Notes: generated from the letters alone by a model not told the origin. A DNA stretch of 64,000 bases from JAYPWI01 sp964629575 (GCA_964629575.1 CAZVUM010000017.1:1-64000); one strand, 5' to 3'; counted from the first letter of the stretch, positions 7,841 to 16,980 are shown. A program made the numbers and translations.

Positions 7841-8599
7841 ATGAGTGATGGACGGGTGGCCTTCGTCACCGGAGGCGGAAGTGGAATCGGGCGCGAGATC
7901 TGCCGCGGTCTCGCAGCACAGGGGCGCCGGGTCGCGGTGGCCGACATCAACGACGCGGGCGCCGACGAAACGGTCGAATCGATCGCTGCAGCCGGAGGCA
8001 CGTCGATCGCGGTCCATGTGGACGTCGCAGATAGCGACTCCGTCACGGAAGCACTGCTGCAGACCGTCGATGAGCTCGGCCTCGTGGAGATCCTCGTGAA
8101 CTGCGCCGGCTGGGACGACTTCATGCCGTTCGGCGACACCGATGAGGCGTTCTGGGACCGCATCATCGAGATCAACTACAAGGGCCCGCTGCGCACGGTT
8201 CACGCCTGCATCGGCCCCATGACCGACGCAGGTTGGGGACGGATCGTCAACATCGGGTCCGACGCCGGGCGGGTCGGTTCGAGCCTCGAGGCGGTCTACT
8301 CGGGCGCCAAGGGCGGAATCATCGCGTTCAGCAAGACGATGGCGAGAGAGCTCGCCCGCAGCGGCATCACCGTCAACGTGGTCTGCCCTGGCCCCACCGA
8401 CACCGGTCTTCTCGACGCGATCAAAGACGCCAGCGACGACGGAGACAAGATCATCGGCGCCATGGCCCGCGCGGTTCCGATGAAGCGCATCGGGCGGCCC
8501 GAAGAAGTCGCTTCGGCCGTGGTCTACCTCTGCTCCGAGGAGGCGAGCTTCGTCACCGGGCAGACCCTGTCGGTGTCCGGCGGGCTCACGATGTCGTGA
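7841..8599 (+). CDS. short-chain dehydrogenase/reductase
   Basis: A classical SDR of 252 residues. The NAD(P)-binding TGGGSGIG motif is at about residues 10-17, then NCAGWDD (NNAG equivalent), and the YSGAKGG form of YxxxK at about 151-155 after VNIGSDAG. The C-terminal EEASFVTGQTLSVSGGL is typical of oxoacyl reductases and hydroxyacyl-CoA dehydrogenases. The AGWDDFMPFGDT stretch recalls BadH-like 2-hydroxycyclohexanecarboxyl-CoA dehydrogenases, but that subfamily call is tentative. Its stop overlaps the GMC start. Confidence 0.88.
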   Translation: MSDGRVAFVTGGGSGIGREICRGLAAQGRRVAVADINDAGADETVESIAAAGGTSIAVHVDVADSDSVTEALLQTVDELGLVEILVNCAGWDDFMPFGDTDEAFWDRIIEINYKGPLRTVHACIGPMTDAGWGRIVNIGSDAGRVGSSLEAVYSGAKGGIIAFSKTMARELARSGITVNVVCPGPTDTGLLDAIKDASDDGDKIIGAMARAVPMKRIGRPEEVASAVVYLCSEEASFVTGQTLSVSGGLTMS

Positions 8600-10146
8600 C
8601 GCGGTACCTCATCGTCGGTGCCGGATCGGCGGGCTGCGTTCTCGCGGCACGCCTGACCGAGAATCCGACCAACGAGGTCACGCTCCTCGAAGCCGGTCCC
8701 GACTACCGGGCACACGCGGCCCCGGCGTCGATCCGCGCCATCTCGCCGATGCGGGTCCTGATGTCGTCAGACGACGGCGCCTATCGCTGGGACGACCTCA
8801 CCGCGATGCGCACCAGCACTCAGCCCGAGGTGATGCTGTGGCGCGGGCGGGGCACGGGGGGAAGTTCGTCGGTGAACGGAATGCTGGCCGTGCGACCCGA
8901 GGCAGACGACCTCGACCGATGGGCCGCGGCGGGTTGCGACGGCTGGGCCTGGGACGACATGGCGCCCTGGTTCAACCACATCGAGAACGATCTGCTCTAC
9001 GGGCACGAACCCCATCACGGAGACGCCGGTCCGATCCCGGTCTGGCGACCGACCCTGGACGGGTGGGCGCAGCTCGAACTGGCGGCGCTCGAAGCCTTCA
9101 GCGAGTTGGGTCACCCGTACTGCCCGGACCACAACGCTCCAGGCAGCACCGGAATCGGGCCATACGCCGCCAACATCGAGTTCGACGCCGATGGTGTCGC
9201 CAGCCGAGTCTCCGCCAACAGCGCCTACCTCGAAGCGGCGCGCGACCGGCCGAACCTCACGGTCGTGGGAGATGTTCTCGTCGATCGAGTCGAAGTCGAG
9301 AACGGCCGCGCTGCAGCAGTGATCGGACGGCAAGGCGGCGGAACGGGCGATGAGGTCGCCTTCGACGCCGACGAGATCTTGCTCACTGCCGGTTCGCCCT
9401 TCTCTCCCGCGATCTTGCTGCGGTCGGGACTCGACCTGCCCGGGCTGGGCCTGTCGGTGAGCGATCACCCCGGCATCGGTGTGCAGATCGTCTACGACGG
9501 TGAGCAGGTGCGCCCTCCAACCAACGGTCGCCACATCAACTGCTTCGGCAGATACAGCTCCGAGCTGGCGGGCGGCGGCGTCAACGACATGGCGATCCTC
9601 GCGGGCGCCCACCCGGACCCGCTGCCCAACGGGCGCTACGCCTCACAGGTACAGATCGCGCTGTGGCAGCCCTTCGGGCGCGGAACGATCGCGCTCCGAG
9701 ACACCGATCCAGGATCCATGCCGGTGATCGACACCGGGATGCTCGCCGACGAACGAGACCTCGTGCGCCTCCGAGACGGCTTCAGACGGCTGATGGCCGC
9801 CATGGAACACCCGGCTCTCGCGTCGATCCCCGGGCGCAGGTCCTACGGCCGCGACTCGGTGGTGACCGACGATCTGGCCGAGATCGCCGACCTCGACGAC
9901 GCCGGCGTCGACCAGCTGCTCCTCGATTCGGTCTACGACACGCAACACATCGTCGGCGGCTGTCGGATGGGCGCGACGGACGATCCCCAGGCCGTCGTCG
10001 CGCCGGACTGTGGGGTGATCGGCGTCGAGGGTCTCCGGGTGATCGACGGCTCGATCCTGCCGAGCTGCCCGCGGGCGAACACCCACTTCACCGTGTTGGC
10101 GATCGCCGAGCGCATGGCAGCCGAGCTGGGAGAATCGCCAACGTGA
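8596..10146 (+). CDS. GMC-family FAD oxidoreductase
   Basis: A 516-residue flavoenzyme oxidising an alcohol group. The start is the GTG at 8596, overlapping the SDR stop, so the ADP-binding YLIVGAGSAGCVLAARL begins at residue 4. The first GMC signature WRGRGTGGSSSVNGML is at about 92-107. The C-terminal catalytic block contains HIVGGCRMG with the conserved histidine, then GLRVIDGSILPSCPRANTHF. Length and motifs match choline-dehydrogenase-like enzymes. It stands between the SDR and the acetyltransferase in one coupled set; substrate unknown. Confidence 0.9.
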   Translation: MTRYLIVGAGSAGCVLAARLTENPTNEVTLLEAGPDYRAHAAPASIRAISPMRVLMSSDDGAYRWDDLTAMRTSTQPEVMLWRGRGTGGSSSVNGMLAVRPEADDLDRWAAAGCDGWAWDDMAPWFNHIENDLLYGHEPHHGDAGPIPVWRPTLDGWAQLELAALEAFSELGHPYCPDHNAPGSTGIGPYAANIEFDADGVASRVSANSAYLEAARDRPNLTVVGDVLVDRVEVENGRAAAVIGRQGGGTGDEVAFDADEILLTAGSPFSPAILLRSGLDLPGLGLSVSDHPGIGVQIVYDGEQVRPPTNGRHINCFGRYSSELAGGGVNDMAILAGAHPDPLPNGRYASQVQIALWQPFGRGTIALRDTDPGSMPVIDTGMLADERDLVRLRDGFRRLMAAMEHPALASIPGRRSYGRDSVVTDDLAEIADLDDAGVDQLLLDSVYDTQHIVGGCRMGATDDPQAVVAPDCGVIGVEGLRVIDGSILPSCPRANTHFTVLAIAERMAAELGESPT

Positions 10147-10943
10147 GCACCGACGTCGAACTACTGAGCGACGACGTCGTCGAGGCCTACCTTGCCCGAA
10201 TCGGGCTGCGTCTCGATGAGATCACCGTCGACCACGATGGACTCGCGCTGCTGCAGTACTCGCACCTCGTGTCCGTGCCGTTCACCAACCTCGACGTCTT
10301 CGAGCGCGAGCCCGTCTCCACCGCACTCGAGTGGTCACTGCCCGCCGTGATCCAAGGCCGGGGCGGGTGGTGCTTCGTCCTCAACGGGGCGTTCGCCTCG
10401 CTTCTGCGGTCCCTGGGGTTCGACGTAACGATCTATGGCGCGCTCGTGACGATGGGCGGAACCGGCGACATCTCTCCCATGGACGACCACATGTGCCTTC
10501 GCGTCGACCTCGACGAGTCGTGGCTCGTGGACGTCGGCTTCGGCGAATCGTTCACCCGGCCGCTGGCGCTCGCCAACGACGAGCCGGTGTTCGATGCCGC
10601 GGCAGGGCGCCGCTTCAGACTCACCACCCTCGAGAAAGGGCGACGCCAGCTCGAATCCGAGCAGGCCGAGGGCACGGGCACCGCCTGGCGCGACGACTAC
10701 GCCTTCGAGGAGGTGGGCCGCGACCTCGCCTACTTCACACCGGCCAACGACTATCTGGCGAACAATCCCGACCTTCCCTGGACCCAGAAGCGCTTCTCGA
10801 CCGTTCTCACCGAGAGCGGACGCACCACGGTTCTCGCGGACCGGGTGAAGTTCTCACCGGTCGGCACGGCCGAATACGTGGAGACGATCGACGACGCCGC
10901 CTGGGAAGCGGCGCGGCGCCGCTACACACCGACGCCAGGGTGA
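10143..10943 (+). CDS. nat: arylamine N-acetyltransferase
   Basis: A 266-residue acyl-CoA-dependent transferase. The Cys-His-Asp triad is visible: RGGWCFVLNGAF (Cys about 77), DDHMCLRVDL (His about 117) and WLVDVGFGES (Asp about 132). NAT in Mycobacterium is tied to steroid metabolism and uses acyl-CoA donors. Here the gene closes a coupled LLM-SDR-GMC set, so a role on a pathway CoA product is possible but inferred. Start GTG at 10143 overlaps the GMC stop by 4 bp. Confidence 0.88.
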   Translation: MSTDVELLSDDVVEAYLARIGLRLDEITVDHDGLALLQYSHLVSVPFTNLDVFEREPVSTALEWSLPAVIQGRGGWCFVLNGAFASLLRSLGFDVTIYGALVTMGGTGDISPMDDHMCLRVDLDESWLVDVGFGESFTRPLALANDEPVFDAAAGRRFRLTTLEKGRRQLESEQAEGTGTAWRDDYAFEEVGRDLAYFTPANDYLANNPDLPWTQKRFSTVLTESGRTTVLADRVKFSPVGTAEYVETIDDAAWEAARRRYTPTPG

Positions 10944-10956
10944 AACGCCACGCGGG

Positions 10957-12504
10957 CTAGCGATCGCGCAACTCGCGGCGGAGGATCTTGCCGGCGGCGC
11001 TCTTGGGAATGGCGTCGATGAGCTCCATCAGGCGGACCTGCTTGTAGCTCACGAGGTGCTCACCAACGAGCTCCTGAATCTCTTCGAGGGTGACGGTCTG
11101 GCCTTCGACGGGCACGACAAAGGCCTTGGGGAGCTCGCCTGCCTCGTCGTCGGCAATGCCGATCACACAGACGTCCGCGACCTTGGGGTGGGCGATAATG
11201 ATCGCCTCGAGCTCGGCCGGCGGGACCTGGAAGCCCTTGTACTTGATGAGCTCCTTGAGCCGATCGACGATCGACACGTGCTGGTGTTCGTCGATGATGG
11301 CGATGTCGCCTGTGTGGAGCCAGCCGTCTGCGTCGATCGTCTCGGCTGTCGCTTCGGCGTTGTTGAGGTAGCCGGTCATCACCTGCGGGCCACGCACCCA
11401 CAGCTCGCCGCGCTCGCCGAGTCCCTTGTCCTCGCCGGTGTCCGGATCGACGAGCCGACACTCGGTGTTGGAGGCGGTCACGCCACTCGTGCCTGGGCGA
11501 TAGTCACCCTCCGGCGTGAGGTGGCTGACCGGGCTGAGCTCGGTCATCCCATAGCCCTGAACGACCTCACAACCGACCCGCTTGGCCGCCTCTTCGGCCA
11601 ACTCGGCGCCGAGCGGGGCCGCCCCCGAGAAGATCTGCTTCACGGTGCTCAGGTCGTACTGGTCGACGATCGGCGCCTTGGCCAGCCCGAGAATCATGGG
11701 CGGAACCGCGAAGAAGCGCGTGATGCCGTAGTTCTGCACGGCCTCGAGGGCCTCCACCATGTCGAAACGTGGCATCGAGACCACGGTCACGCCGTTGGCG
11801 AGCAGGCCGTTCATCAGCACCTGCATCCCGTAGATGTGGAAGAAGGGCAGCGCGGCGAGCGCCACCTCGTCGTCGCCGTAGAAGATGGCGTGCTTGCACT
11901 GCTCGATGTTCGCCACCAGATTGCGGTGCGAGAGCATCACGCCCTTGGGCAATCCGGTCGTGCCCGAGCTGTAGGGCAGCACAACGGTGGAGTCGAGGTC
12001 CACCTCCACCTGGCCGATCGGGTCGCCCAGGAACTCGAGGTGCGAGGAGGCTCCGTCCTGGGCCTCGCCGAGAACCACCACCTCCTCGACCGCGGTTCCT
12101 TCGGCGGCCTCGAGGGCCACGGGCAAGAACATCGGGATGGTGACGAGGATCGAGGCTCCGGCGTCCTGGAGCTGGAACCGAACCTCGGTTGCGCCGTAGG
12201 TGGGGTTGATGGTGGTGACAGCGCCGCCCGCCGTGGCCACACCGTGGAAGATGATGGCGTACTCGGGAATGTTCGGCGCCATGAGGCCGAGAACCGACCC
12301 CGGCCCGAACCCACGGGCAGACAGGCCGCCGGCCAGCGAGGCGATGGCCCCGCTGAGCTGGGCAAAGGTGTATTCGCTACCACCACCGGCGTCGCGGATG
12401 GCCACGCGGTCGGCCAACTCGTCCGCCCGGCGGAGAACGTGCTGGGTGATGGTGACGTCGGGAATCTCGACGTCGGGGAGAGGACTGGTGTGGATGATGC
12501 TCAC
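10957..12504 (-). CDS. AMP-dependent acyl-CoA ligase (4CL-like)
   Basis: Activates a carboxylic acid to its CoA thioester via an acyl-adenylate. The 515-residue chain has the P-loop-like PYSSGTTGLPKGVMLSH, then VVQGYGMTELSP, the GWLHTGDIA hinge region, and the C-terminal KELIKYKGFQVPPAELE with the catalytic lysine in SAAGKILRREL. The overall pattern is that of 4-coumarate/fatty-acid CoA ligases. I prefer the GTG at 12504 (SIIHTSPLP follows) over the GTG 24 bp upstream. It converges with the NAT gene and is probably monocistronic. Confidence 0.9.
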   Translation of the reverse strand: MSIIHTSPLPDVEIPDVTITQHVLRRADELADRVAIRDAGGGSEYTFAQLSGAIASLAGGLSARGFGPGSVLGLMAPNIPEYAIIFHGVATAGGAVTTINPTYGATEVRFQLQDAGASILVTIPMFLPVALEAAEGTAVEEVVVLGEAQDGASSHLEFLGDPIGQVEVDLDSTVVLPYSSGTTGLPKGVMLSHRNLVANIEQCKHAIFYGDDEVALAALPFFHIYGMQVLMNGLLANGVTVVSMPRFDMVEALEAVQNYGITRFFAVPPMILGLAKAPIVDQYDLSTVKQIFSGAAPLGAELAEEAAKRVGCEVVQGYGMTELSPVSHLTPEGDYRPGTSGVTASNTECRLVDPDTGEDKGLGERGELWVRGPQVMTGYLNNAEATAETIDADGWLHTGDIAIIDEHQHVSIVDRLKELIKYKGFQVPPAELEAIIIAHPKVADVCVIGIADDEAGELPKAFVVPVEGQTVTLEEIQELVGEHLVSYKQVRLMELIDAIPKSAAGKILRRELRDR

Positions 12505-12630
12505 GTCGTGAAGGCTACTGAGCCGCACGAGAAGCGAGGAGCGCAGCGACGAACGGATCGAAGGCGACCAGAGAGGACTGAGCCGGTCGGCCTATCCTGA
12601 ACGCCCACCGACGAACGCGGGAGACACCTC

Positions 12631-12801
12631 ATGGGATTGTTCGACAAAGCGAAGAAGCTCGCCGAGGACAACTCGGACAAGCTCGAAGACGCCATCGACA
12701 AGGCTGCCGACATCGCCGACGACAAGACCGGTGGCGACCACACGGACAAGATCGAGGCCGCCGCCGACAAGGCGAAGGATCTCATCGACGGCGACAGCTG
12801 A
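12631..12801 (+). CDS. Rv0909/MT0933-like small protein (antitoxin family)
   Basis: A 56-residue, highly charged, all-helical protein: MGLFDKAKKLAEDNSDKLED, then DDKTGGDHTDKIE and AADKAKDLID. This matches the mycobacterial Rv0909/MT0933 family, annotated as antitoxins. No SRPBCC toxin partner (Rv0910-like) lies beside it, so a toxin-antitoxin role is doubtful and a general stress or nucleoid role is as likely. Ribosome site GGGAG lies 8-12 bases before the ATG. Lys, Asp and Ala make up over half of the residues. Confidence 0.75.
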   Translation: MGLFDKAKKLAEDNSDKLEDAIDKAADIADDKTGGDHTDKIEAAADKAKDLIDGDS

Positions 12802-12832
12802 GCGAGGCCGGCGGCCTCACTAGCCTGCTGCC

Positions 12833-14269
12833 ATGCCCACACTCCCCGACGGCCTGGTGGCCTTCGTCAAGAAGGACTGCCCGACCTGCGAACTGGTGGG
12901 GCCCGTCCTCGCGCAGCTGCAAGCGGGCGACACGCCGCTCACCGTCTACACCCAGGATGTCCCCGGCTTCCCAGAGGAGGTCGAGGGTGTGGTGGACGAC
13001 ACGTCGCTCGAGGTGAGCTGGCACCACGACATCGAGACCGTGCCCACGCTGCTGCGCGTCGACGCGGGCGCGGAGGATGACCGGATCGTCGGGTGGAGCC
13101 GCGACCACTGGGAGACGTTCACCGGCCAGGCCGGGCTCGGTGGCGACCTCCCCGACATGCGTCCGGGGTGTGGTTCGCTGAGCGTCGATCCCAACCTGGT
13201 GGACCAGCTGGCCGCGCGCTTCGGAGGTTCGGCGATCAGCTCACGCCGCGTCGAGGTGGCGACCCTCGAAGACGAGATCGAAGCGATGTTCGACCGCGGA
13301 TGGTCGGACGGCCTCCCGCTGGTGCCGCCCACCGAAGCGCGGGTGCTGCGGATGCTCGAGGGCACTACGCGGGCTCCTGACGAGGTGGTCGCGGTCGTTC
13401 CCCCGGACCTCGTCGAGTGCACGGTCGAAAAGGTCGCGATCAACGCCGTCATGGCGGGCTGTCGCCCGGAATACCTCCCGGTCGTGCTCGCCGCGGTCGA
13501 AGCAGCGTGCAGCGATTCGTTCAACATGCACGGCGTGTTGGCCACCACCATGAATTGCGGCCCGATCCTCGTGGTCAACGGTCCCATCGCCAAGGCCATC
13601 GGCATGAACGCGGCAGGCAACGTTCTCGGGCAGGGCAACCGGGCGAATATGACGATCGGCCGTGCGTTGCAGTTGGTGATCCGCAACGTCGGCGGCGGAC
13701 GCCCCCAAGAGGTCGACCGTAGCGCTCACGGAGCGCCCAGCAAGCTCGGACTGTGCTTCGCCGAGCTCGAAGACGCGAGCCAGTGGAGCACGCTCGCCGA
13801 AGAGCGAGGCATCGCGGCGGGGACCAACGCGGTCACCGTGTTCGCCGGGCAGGGCCCCACGCCCATCGTCGATCAGTTGAGCAGGGACGCCGACTCTCTG
13901 GTGCGTACCTTCGCAGCGTGTCTGGCCCCCACCTTTCACCCCAAGCTCGTGATGGGCTTCGATTCGATGCTGGTGATCGGCCCCGAACACATGCGGGTTT
14001 ACGAGCAAGCCGGCTGGGATAAGACCCGCTTCAGGGCCGAACTCGACGCGCTCCTGGTACGCCCAGGCGCCGAGCTCGTGCGAGGCGCGGGCGGCATCCT
14101 CGAAGGCATCCCCGAGGCGTTGAAGGACGCCGATGTGCCCAAGTTCCGGCCGGGAGTACCCTTGATCGTGCACGCAGGGGGCGACGCGGGGTTGTTCTCG
14201 GCGATCCTGTCCGGCTGGGTGGCCGGCGACAAGGGCAGCGAGCCCACCACACTGGAAATCCAGCTATGA
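12833..14269 (+). CDS. thioredoxin-fold protein with large uncharacterised C-terminal domain
   Basis: A 478-residue protein. The first about 100 residues are thioredoxin-like with a CPTC redox motif (LVAFVKKDCPTCELVGPVL) and the cis-proline-type IETVPTLLR. From about 150 on, an uncharacterised domain starts RGWSDGLPLVPPTEARVLRM and runs through EKVAINAVMAGCRPEYLPV and TTMNCGPILVVNGP, with conserved-looking cysteines. Its stop overlaps the start of the UGSC gene (ATGA), so the two are co-translated. The pairing suggests that the thioredoxin domain services the selenocysteine/cysteine centre of the partner; this is inference. Confidence 0.7.
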   Translation: MPTLPDGLVAFVKKDCPTCELVGPVLAQLQAGDTPLTVYTQDVPGFPEEVEGVVDDTSLEVSWHHDIETVPTLLRVDAGAEDDRIVGWSRDHWETFTGQAGLGGDLPDMRPGCGSLSVDPNLVDQLAARFGGSAISSRRVEVATLEDEIEAMFDRGWSDGLPLVPPTEARVLRMLEGTTRAPDEVVAVVPPDLVECTVEKVAINAVMAGCRPEYLPVVLAAVEAACSDSFNMHGVLATTMNCGPILVVNGPIAKAIGMNAAGNVLGQGNRANMTIGRALQLVIRNVGGGRPQEVDRSAHGAPSKLGLCFAELEDASQWSTLAEERGIAAGTNAVTVFAGQGPTPIVDQLSRDADSLVRTFAACLAPTFHPKLVMGFDSMLVIGPEHMRVYEQAGWDKTRFRAELDALLVRPGAELVRGAGGILEGIPEALKDADVPKFRPGVPLIVHAGGDAGLFSAILSGWVAGDKGSEPTTLEIQL

Positions 14270-14799
14270 CACATGATTCAGCCATGACACAGGTTCTCGT
14301 CGATCCGACCAGCGAGCTGGCGCCCGCGTCGATCGACCGCACGGCGCGCCCAGAAGGGCTCGAAGGGCTCACGGTCGGCCTTCTCGACATCTCCAAACCG
14401 CGGGGCGACATCTTCCTCGACCGAGTCGAGGAGCTGCTCACAGAGCGCGGCATGAACGTGAAGCGCTACATGAAGCCGACCTTCTCCAAGCCTGCGCCTG
14501 TGGATCTGCGCCACGAGATCGCCGAGCACTGTCACGTGGTGATCGAAGCGCTCGCCGATTGAGGCAGCTGCACGTCGTGCAGTGTGCACGACATCACCGA
14601 TCTCGAGCGTCGGGGGATCCCCGGGGTCTTCGTCGCATCCGACGTGTTCGTCGATGCGGCAGCGAGCCAGGCCAAAGCGCTCGGCTTCGATCCTGCGTCG
14701 GTCTTCGTGGAGCATCCGATCCAGGACCGAACCGATGACGAGATGCGGGTGATCGCCGAGCGCGTCGTCGACGACGTGCTCGTCGCGCTCCAGAGCTGA
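14266..14799 (+). CDS. UGSC-family selenoprotein (in-frame TGA = Sec)
   Basis: Reading through the TGA at 14560-14562 gives one 177-residue protein with Sec99 in the motif U-G-S-C, followed by T-S-C. Both halves are in the same frame. The upstream half is VGLLDISKPRGDIFLDRVEE and the downstream half HDITDLERRGIPGVFVAS, a continuous Rossmann-like fold as in UGSC-family (seleno)proteins. The hairpin expected of a bacterial SECIS follows the TGA. The enzyme reaction is unknown. It is co-translated with the thioredoxin-fold gene. The alternative is a nonsense mutation, but the motif and intact second half argue against that. An ATG at 14284 is another possible start. Confidence 0.82.
14560..14592 (+). 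promoter_or_regulatory. Sec codon TGA and bacterial SECIS hairpin
   Basis: TGA at 14560-14562, then GTCGTGCA (14574-14581) pairing perfectly with TGCACGAC (14585-14592) around a GTG loop. The loop starts 20 nt after the TGA, inside the 16-37 nt window described for bacterial SECIS elements, and opens with G as expected. No selA, selB, selC or selD gene lies in the window. Confidence 0.7.
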
Positions 14800-14874
14800 A
14801 GGCCACACCCAACACTCAACAGTCCGACTGAACATCCGATCGGGAGAGCGGCAGTCTCTGATTCGGGTGTGACA

Positions 14875-16962
14875 ATGGATGCACAAAACCTCGACACCAT
14901 GTGGATCCTCATCTCCACGGGTCTCGTCTTCGCGATGCAGGCCGGCTTCTTGTTCCTCGAAACCGGCCTGGTTCGAACGAAGAACTACATCAACGTGGCG
15001 GTGAAGAACATCGTCGACATCGGCTTCGCCATCATGCTGTTCTGGCTGATCGGCTACAGCCTGATGTTCGGCGAGGTCGGCAACGGCTGGTGGGGCGGCC
15101 TCTCGTTCGCTCCCAGCTTCGGTGGCGACGGCGCCACGATGGCCTTCTTCATGTTCCAGGCCGCGTTCGCCGGCACGTCGGTCACCATCATCTCGGGCGC
15201 CGCCGCTGAGCGCCTCAAGTTCGAGGCGTACCTGCTCATCATCACCGTCATGGCCGTCGTCTACCCCATCGCCGGGCACTGGGTGTGGGGCGGCGGCTGG
15301 CTGGCAGCGAGGGGCTTCGTCGACTTCGCCGGCTCCACGGTTGTGCACTCGATGGGCGGCTGGGCGGCTCTCGCGACCATCGTCGTGGTCGGACCACGCG
15401 CGGCAACAATCGGCAAGGACGGGAAGTTCAAGGCCATCACACCATCGAACCTGCCGATGTCGATCTTCGGCGTGCTCGTGCTGTGGCTGGGATGGATCGG
15501 GTTCAACGGCGGGAGTGTTCTCGCTTTCGACGAGACGGTCGCACCGGTGGTCTTCATGACGATGATCGGTGCGTCGTCTGGCCTCTGCGCCGCCGTGATC
15601 GTCTCCTACGTCCGCGACGGATACGCCAACCCGACGGCGCCGATGAACGGCGCGCTCGGGGGCCTCGTCGCGGTCACCGCCGGAGCGCACGCGTTCTCGC
15701 CGGGCGGCGCGTTCATCAGCGGCATGATCGGCGGCGTCCTCGTTTTGTTCGTCGAGGCGGCGATGCAGAAACGGCACCTCGACGATGCGGTCGCAGCTGT
15801 TCCCGTGCACCTCGGCGCGGGCATCTGGGGCACCCTCGCCGTGGGGATCTTCGGCGATCTGGAGACGATGGGTACCGGCCTCAGCCGCGGCGGTCAGATC
15901 ACAGCGCAGCTCATCGGCATCGCAGCATTCGGCGTCTTTGGCTTCGGGGTCACGTTCGCGGTGCTCAAAGCCTTCCACTCGATGTATGGCTTGCGCGTGA
16001 GCGAGCAGGACGAGGCGACGGGCCTCAACGAGGCCGAGCACCGCGTCTCCAGCGAGCTGTCGGACATCCTCGGCGACCTCCAATCGACGGCGCTCGGATC
16101 GGTGACCCGTACCTCCGAACGACTCGCCACCTCTGTCGAAGGGCTGGCCGAGCGAAGCGACGGCCTCGCGAGCGAACTCAACCAGACCGCAGACGCGGCG
16201 GCGCTCATGAAAACGAGCCTCGACCGCTCATCGGGTGACGCTCGCGAGCTCCTCGACATCAGCGAGCGAGCCGCATCGACGATGCAGGACATGCTCCACA
16301 AGTTCGCCGTCACGGTGGATGCAGCACAGTCGGCCGACCGCACCTCGGCCGAGTCGGCCAACCAGGCCAAGGACGGCGGCAACGAGTTGATCGAGCGGAT
16401 CGTGGGCATCACCGAACGCTCGGAGGACATCGAGCGCCTCGTCGGACTCATCGAGCGCATCGCTGGCAAGACCAACCTCCTGGCCCTCAACGCCAGCATC
16501 GAGGCCGCGCAGGCCGGCGACGCAGGCCGCGGATTCGCCGTGGTGGCCGAAGAGGTGAAGCAGCTGGCGGTCGAGACCCTCGACACGCTCGCCGAGGTGC
16601 GCCACACCGTCGAAGTGGTGAGAACCGACACCTCCGACACGGCAGATCTTGCCAACCGGGTCCTTTCGGGCATCCAGCAGCTCGCCACCTCGACGTCTGA
16701 GAGCGTCAGCAAGGCGGCCGAACTGGCGCGCGCCGAAGGGTCGCGGGTGCAAGAGCTCGCCGGCTCGTTCGACTCGATGGCCAGCACGGCCCGCACCATG
16801 TCGTCGATGCTCGAGGCCGACGCCACCAGGGCATCAGACGTCGCCGAGGCCGTGGGGTCGGTGGACGAGCTCGCCAGTGAGATGCGCTCGACGAGCACCG
16901 AGTTGCGAGCCGACGCGGAGGAGGCGCTCGGAGCGCTGTCCTCGCTCGGCGATCAGGTGTGA
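14875..16962 (+). CDS. Amt ammonium transporter-MCP chemoreceptor fusion
   Basis: A 695-residue membrane chemoreceptor. Residues 1 to about 385 are a full Amt/Rh channel domain of about 11 membrane helices. The twin-histidine pair is kept: DFAGSTVVHSMGG carries the site-1 Asp and first His, and VPVHLGAGIWGT the second; the site-1 Trp is in HWVWGGGW. Residues about 400-695 are a cytoplasmic MCP coiled coil with hairpin tip KTNLLALNASIEAAQAGDAG and RGFAVVAEEVKQLA. There is no HAMP domain and no separate sensor. Its place 170 bp before the flagellar operon supports ammonium chemotaxis (inference). A GTG at 14869 is an alternative start. Confidence 0.88.
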   Translation: MDAQNLDTMWILISTGLVFAMQAGFLFLETGLVRTKNYINVAVKNIVDIGFAIMLFWLIGYSLMFGEVGNGWWGGLSFAPSFGGDGATMAFFMFQAAFAGTSVTIISGAAAERLKFEAYLLIITVMAVVYPIAGHWVWGGGWLAARGFVDFAGSTVVHSMGGWAALATIVVVGPRAATIGKDGKFKAITPSNLPMSIFGVLVLWLGWIGFNGGSVLAFDETVAPVVFMTMIGASSGLCAAVIVSYVRDGYANPTAPMNGALGGLVAVTAGAHAFSPGGAFISGMIGGVLVLFVEAAMQKRHLDDAVAAVPVHLGAGIWGTLAVGIFGDLETMGTGLSRGGQITAQLIGIAAFGVFGFGVTFAVLKAFHSMYGLRVSEQDEATGLNEAEHRVSSELSDILGDLQSTALGSVTRTSERLATSVEGLAERSDGLASELNQTADAAALMKTSLDRSSGDARELLDISERAASTMQDMLHKFAVTVDAAQSADRTSAESANQAKDGGNELIERIVGITERSEDIERLVGLIERIAGKTNLLALNASIEAAQAGDAGRGFAVVAEEVKQLAVETLDTLAEVRHTVEVVRTDTSDTADLANRVLSGIQQLATSTSESVSKAAELARAEGSRVQELAGSFDSMASTARTMSSMLEADATRASDVAEAVGSVDELASEMRSTSTELRADAEEALGALSSLGDQV

Positions 16963-16980
16963 GCACGACACTCGCGTAGC

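Noticed and set aside
6758..8203. Long N-terminal extension of the glyoxalase-like gene to 608 residues
   Set aside because: The extension is antisense to the LLM and SDR genes; the 126-residue product from 6757 is a normal VOC protein.
14563..14799. Frameshift or nonsense-mutated pseudogene downstream of the TGA
   Set aside because: Both halves are in the same frame, the TGA falls exactly at U-G-S-C, and a SECIS-like hairpin follows, so selenocysteine is the better reading.
14278..16083. 601-residue minus-strand open frame opposite the selenoprotein and Amt-MCP genes
   Set aside because: Antisense shadow with biased composition; the sense genes have clear motifs.
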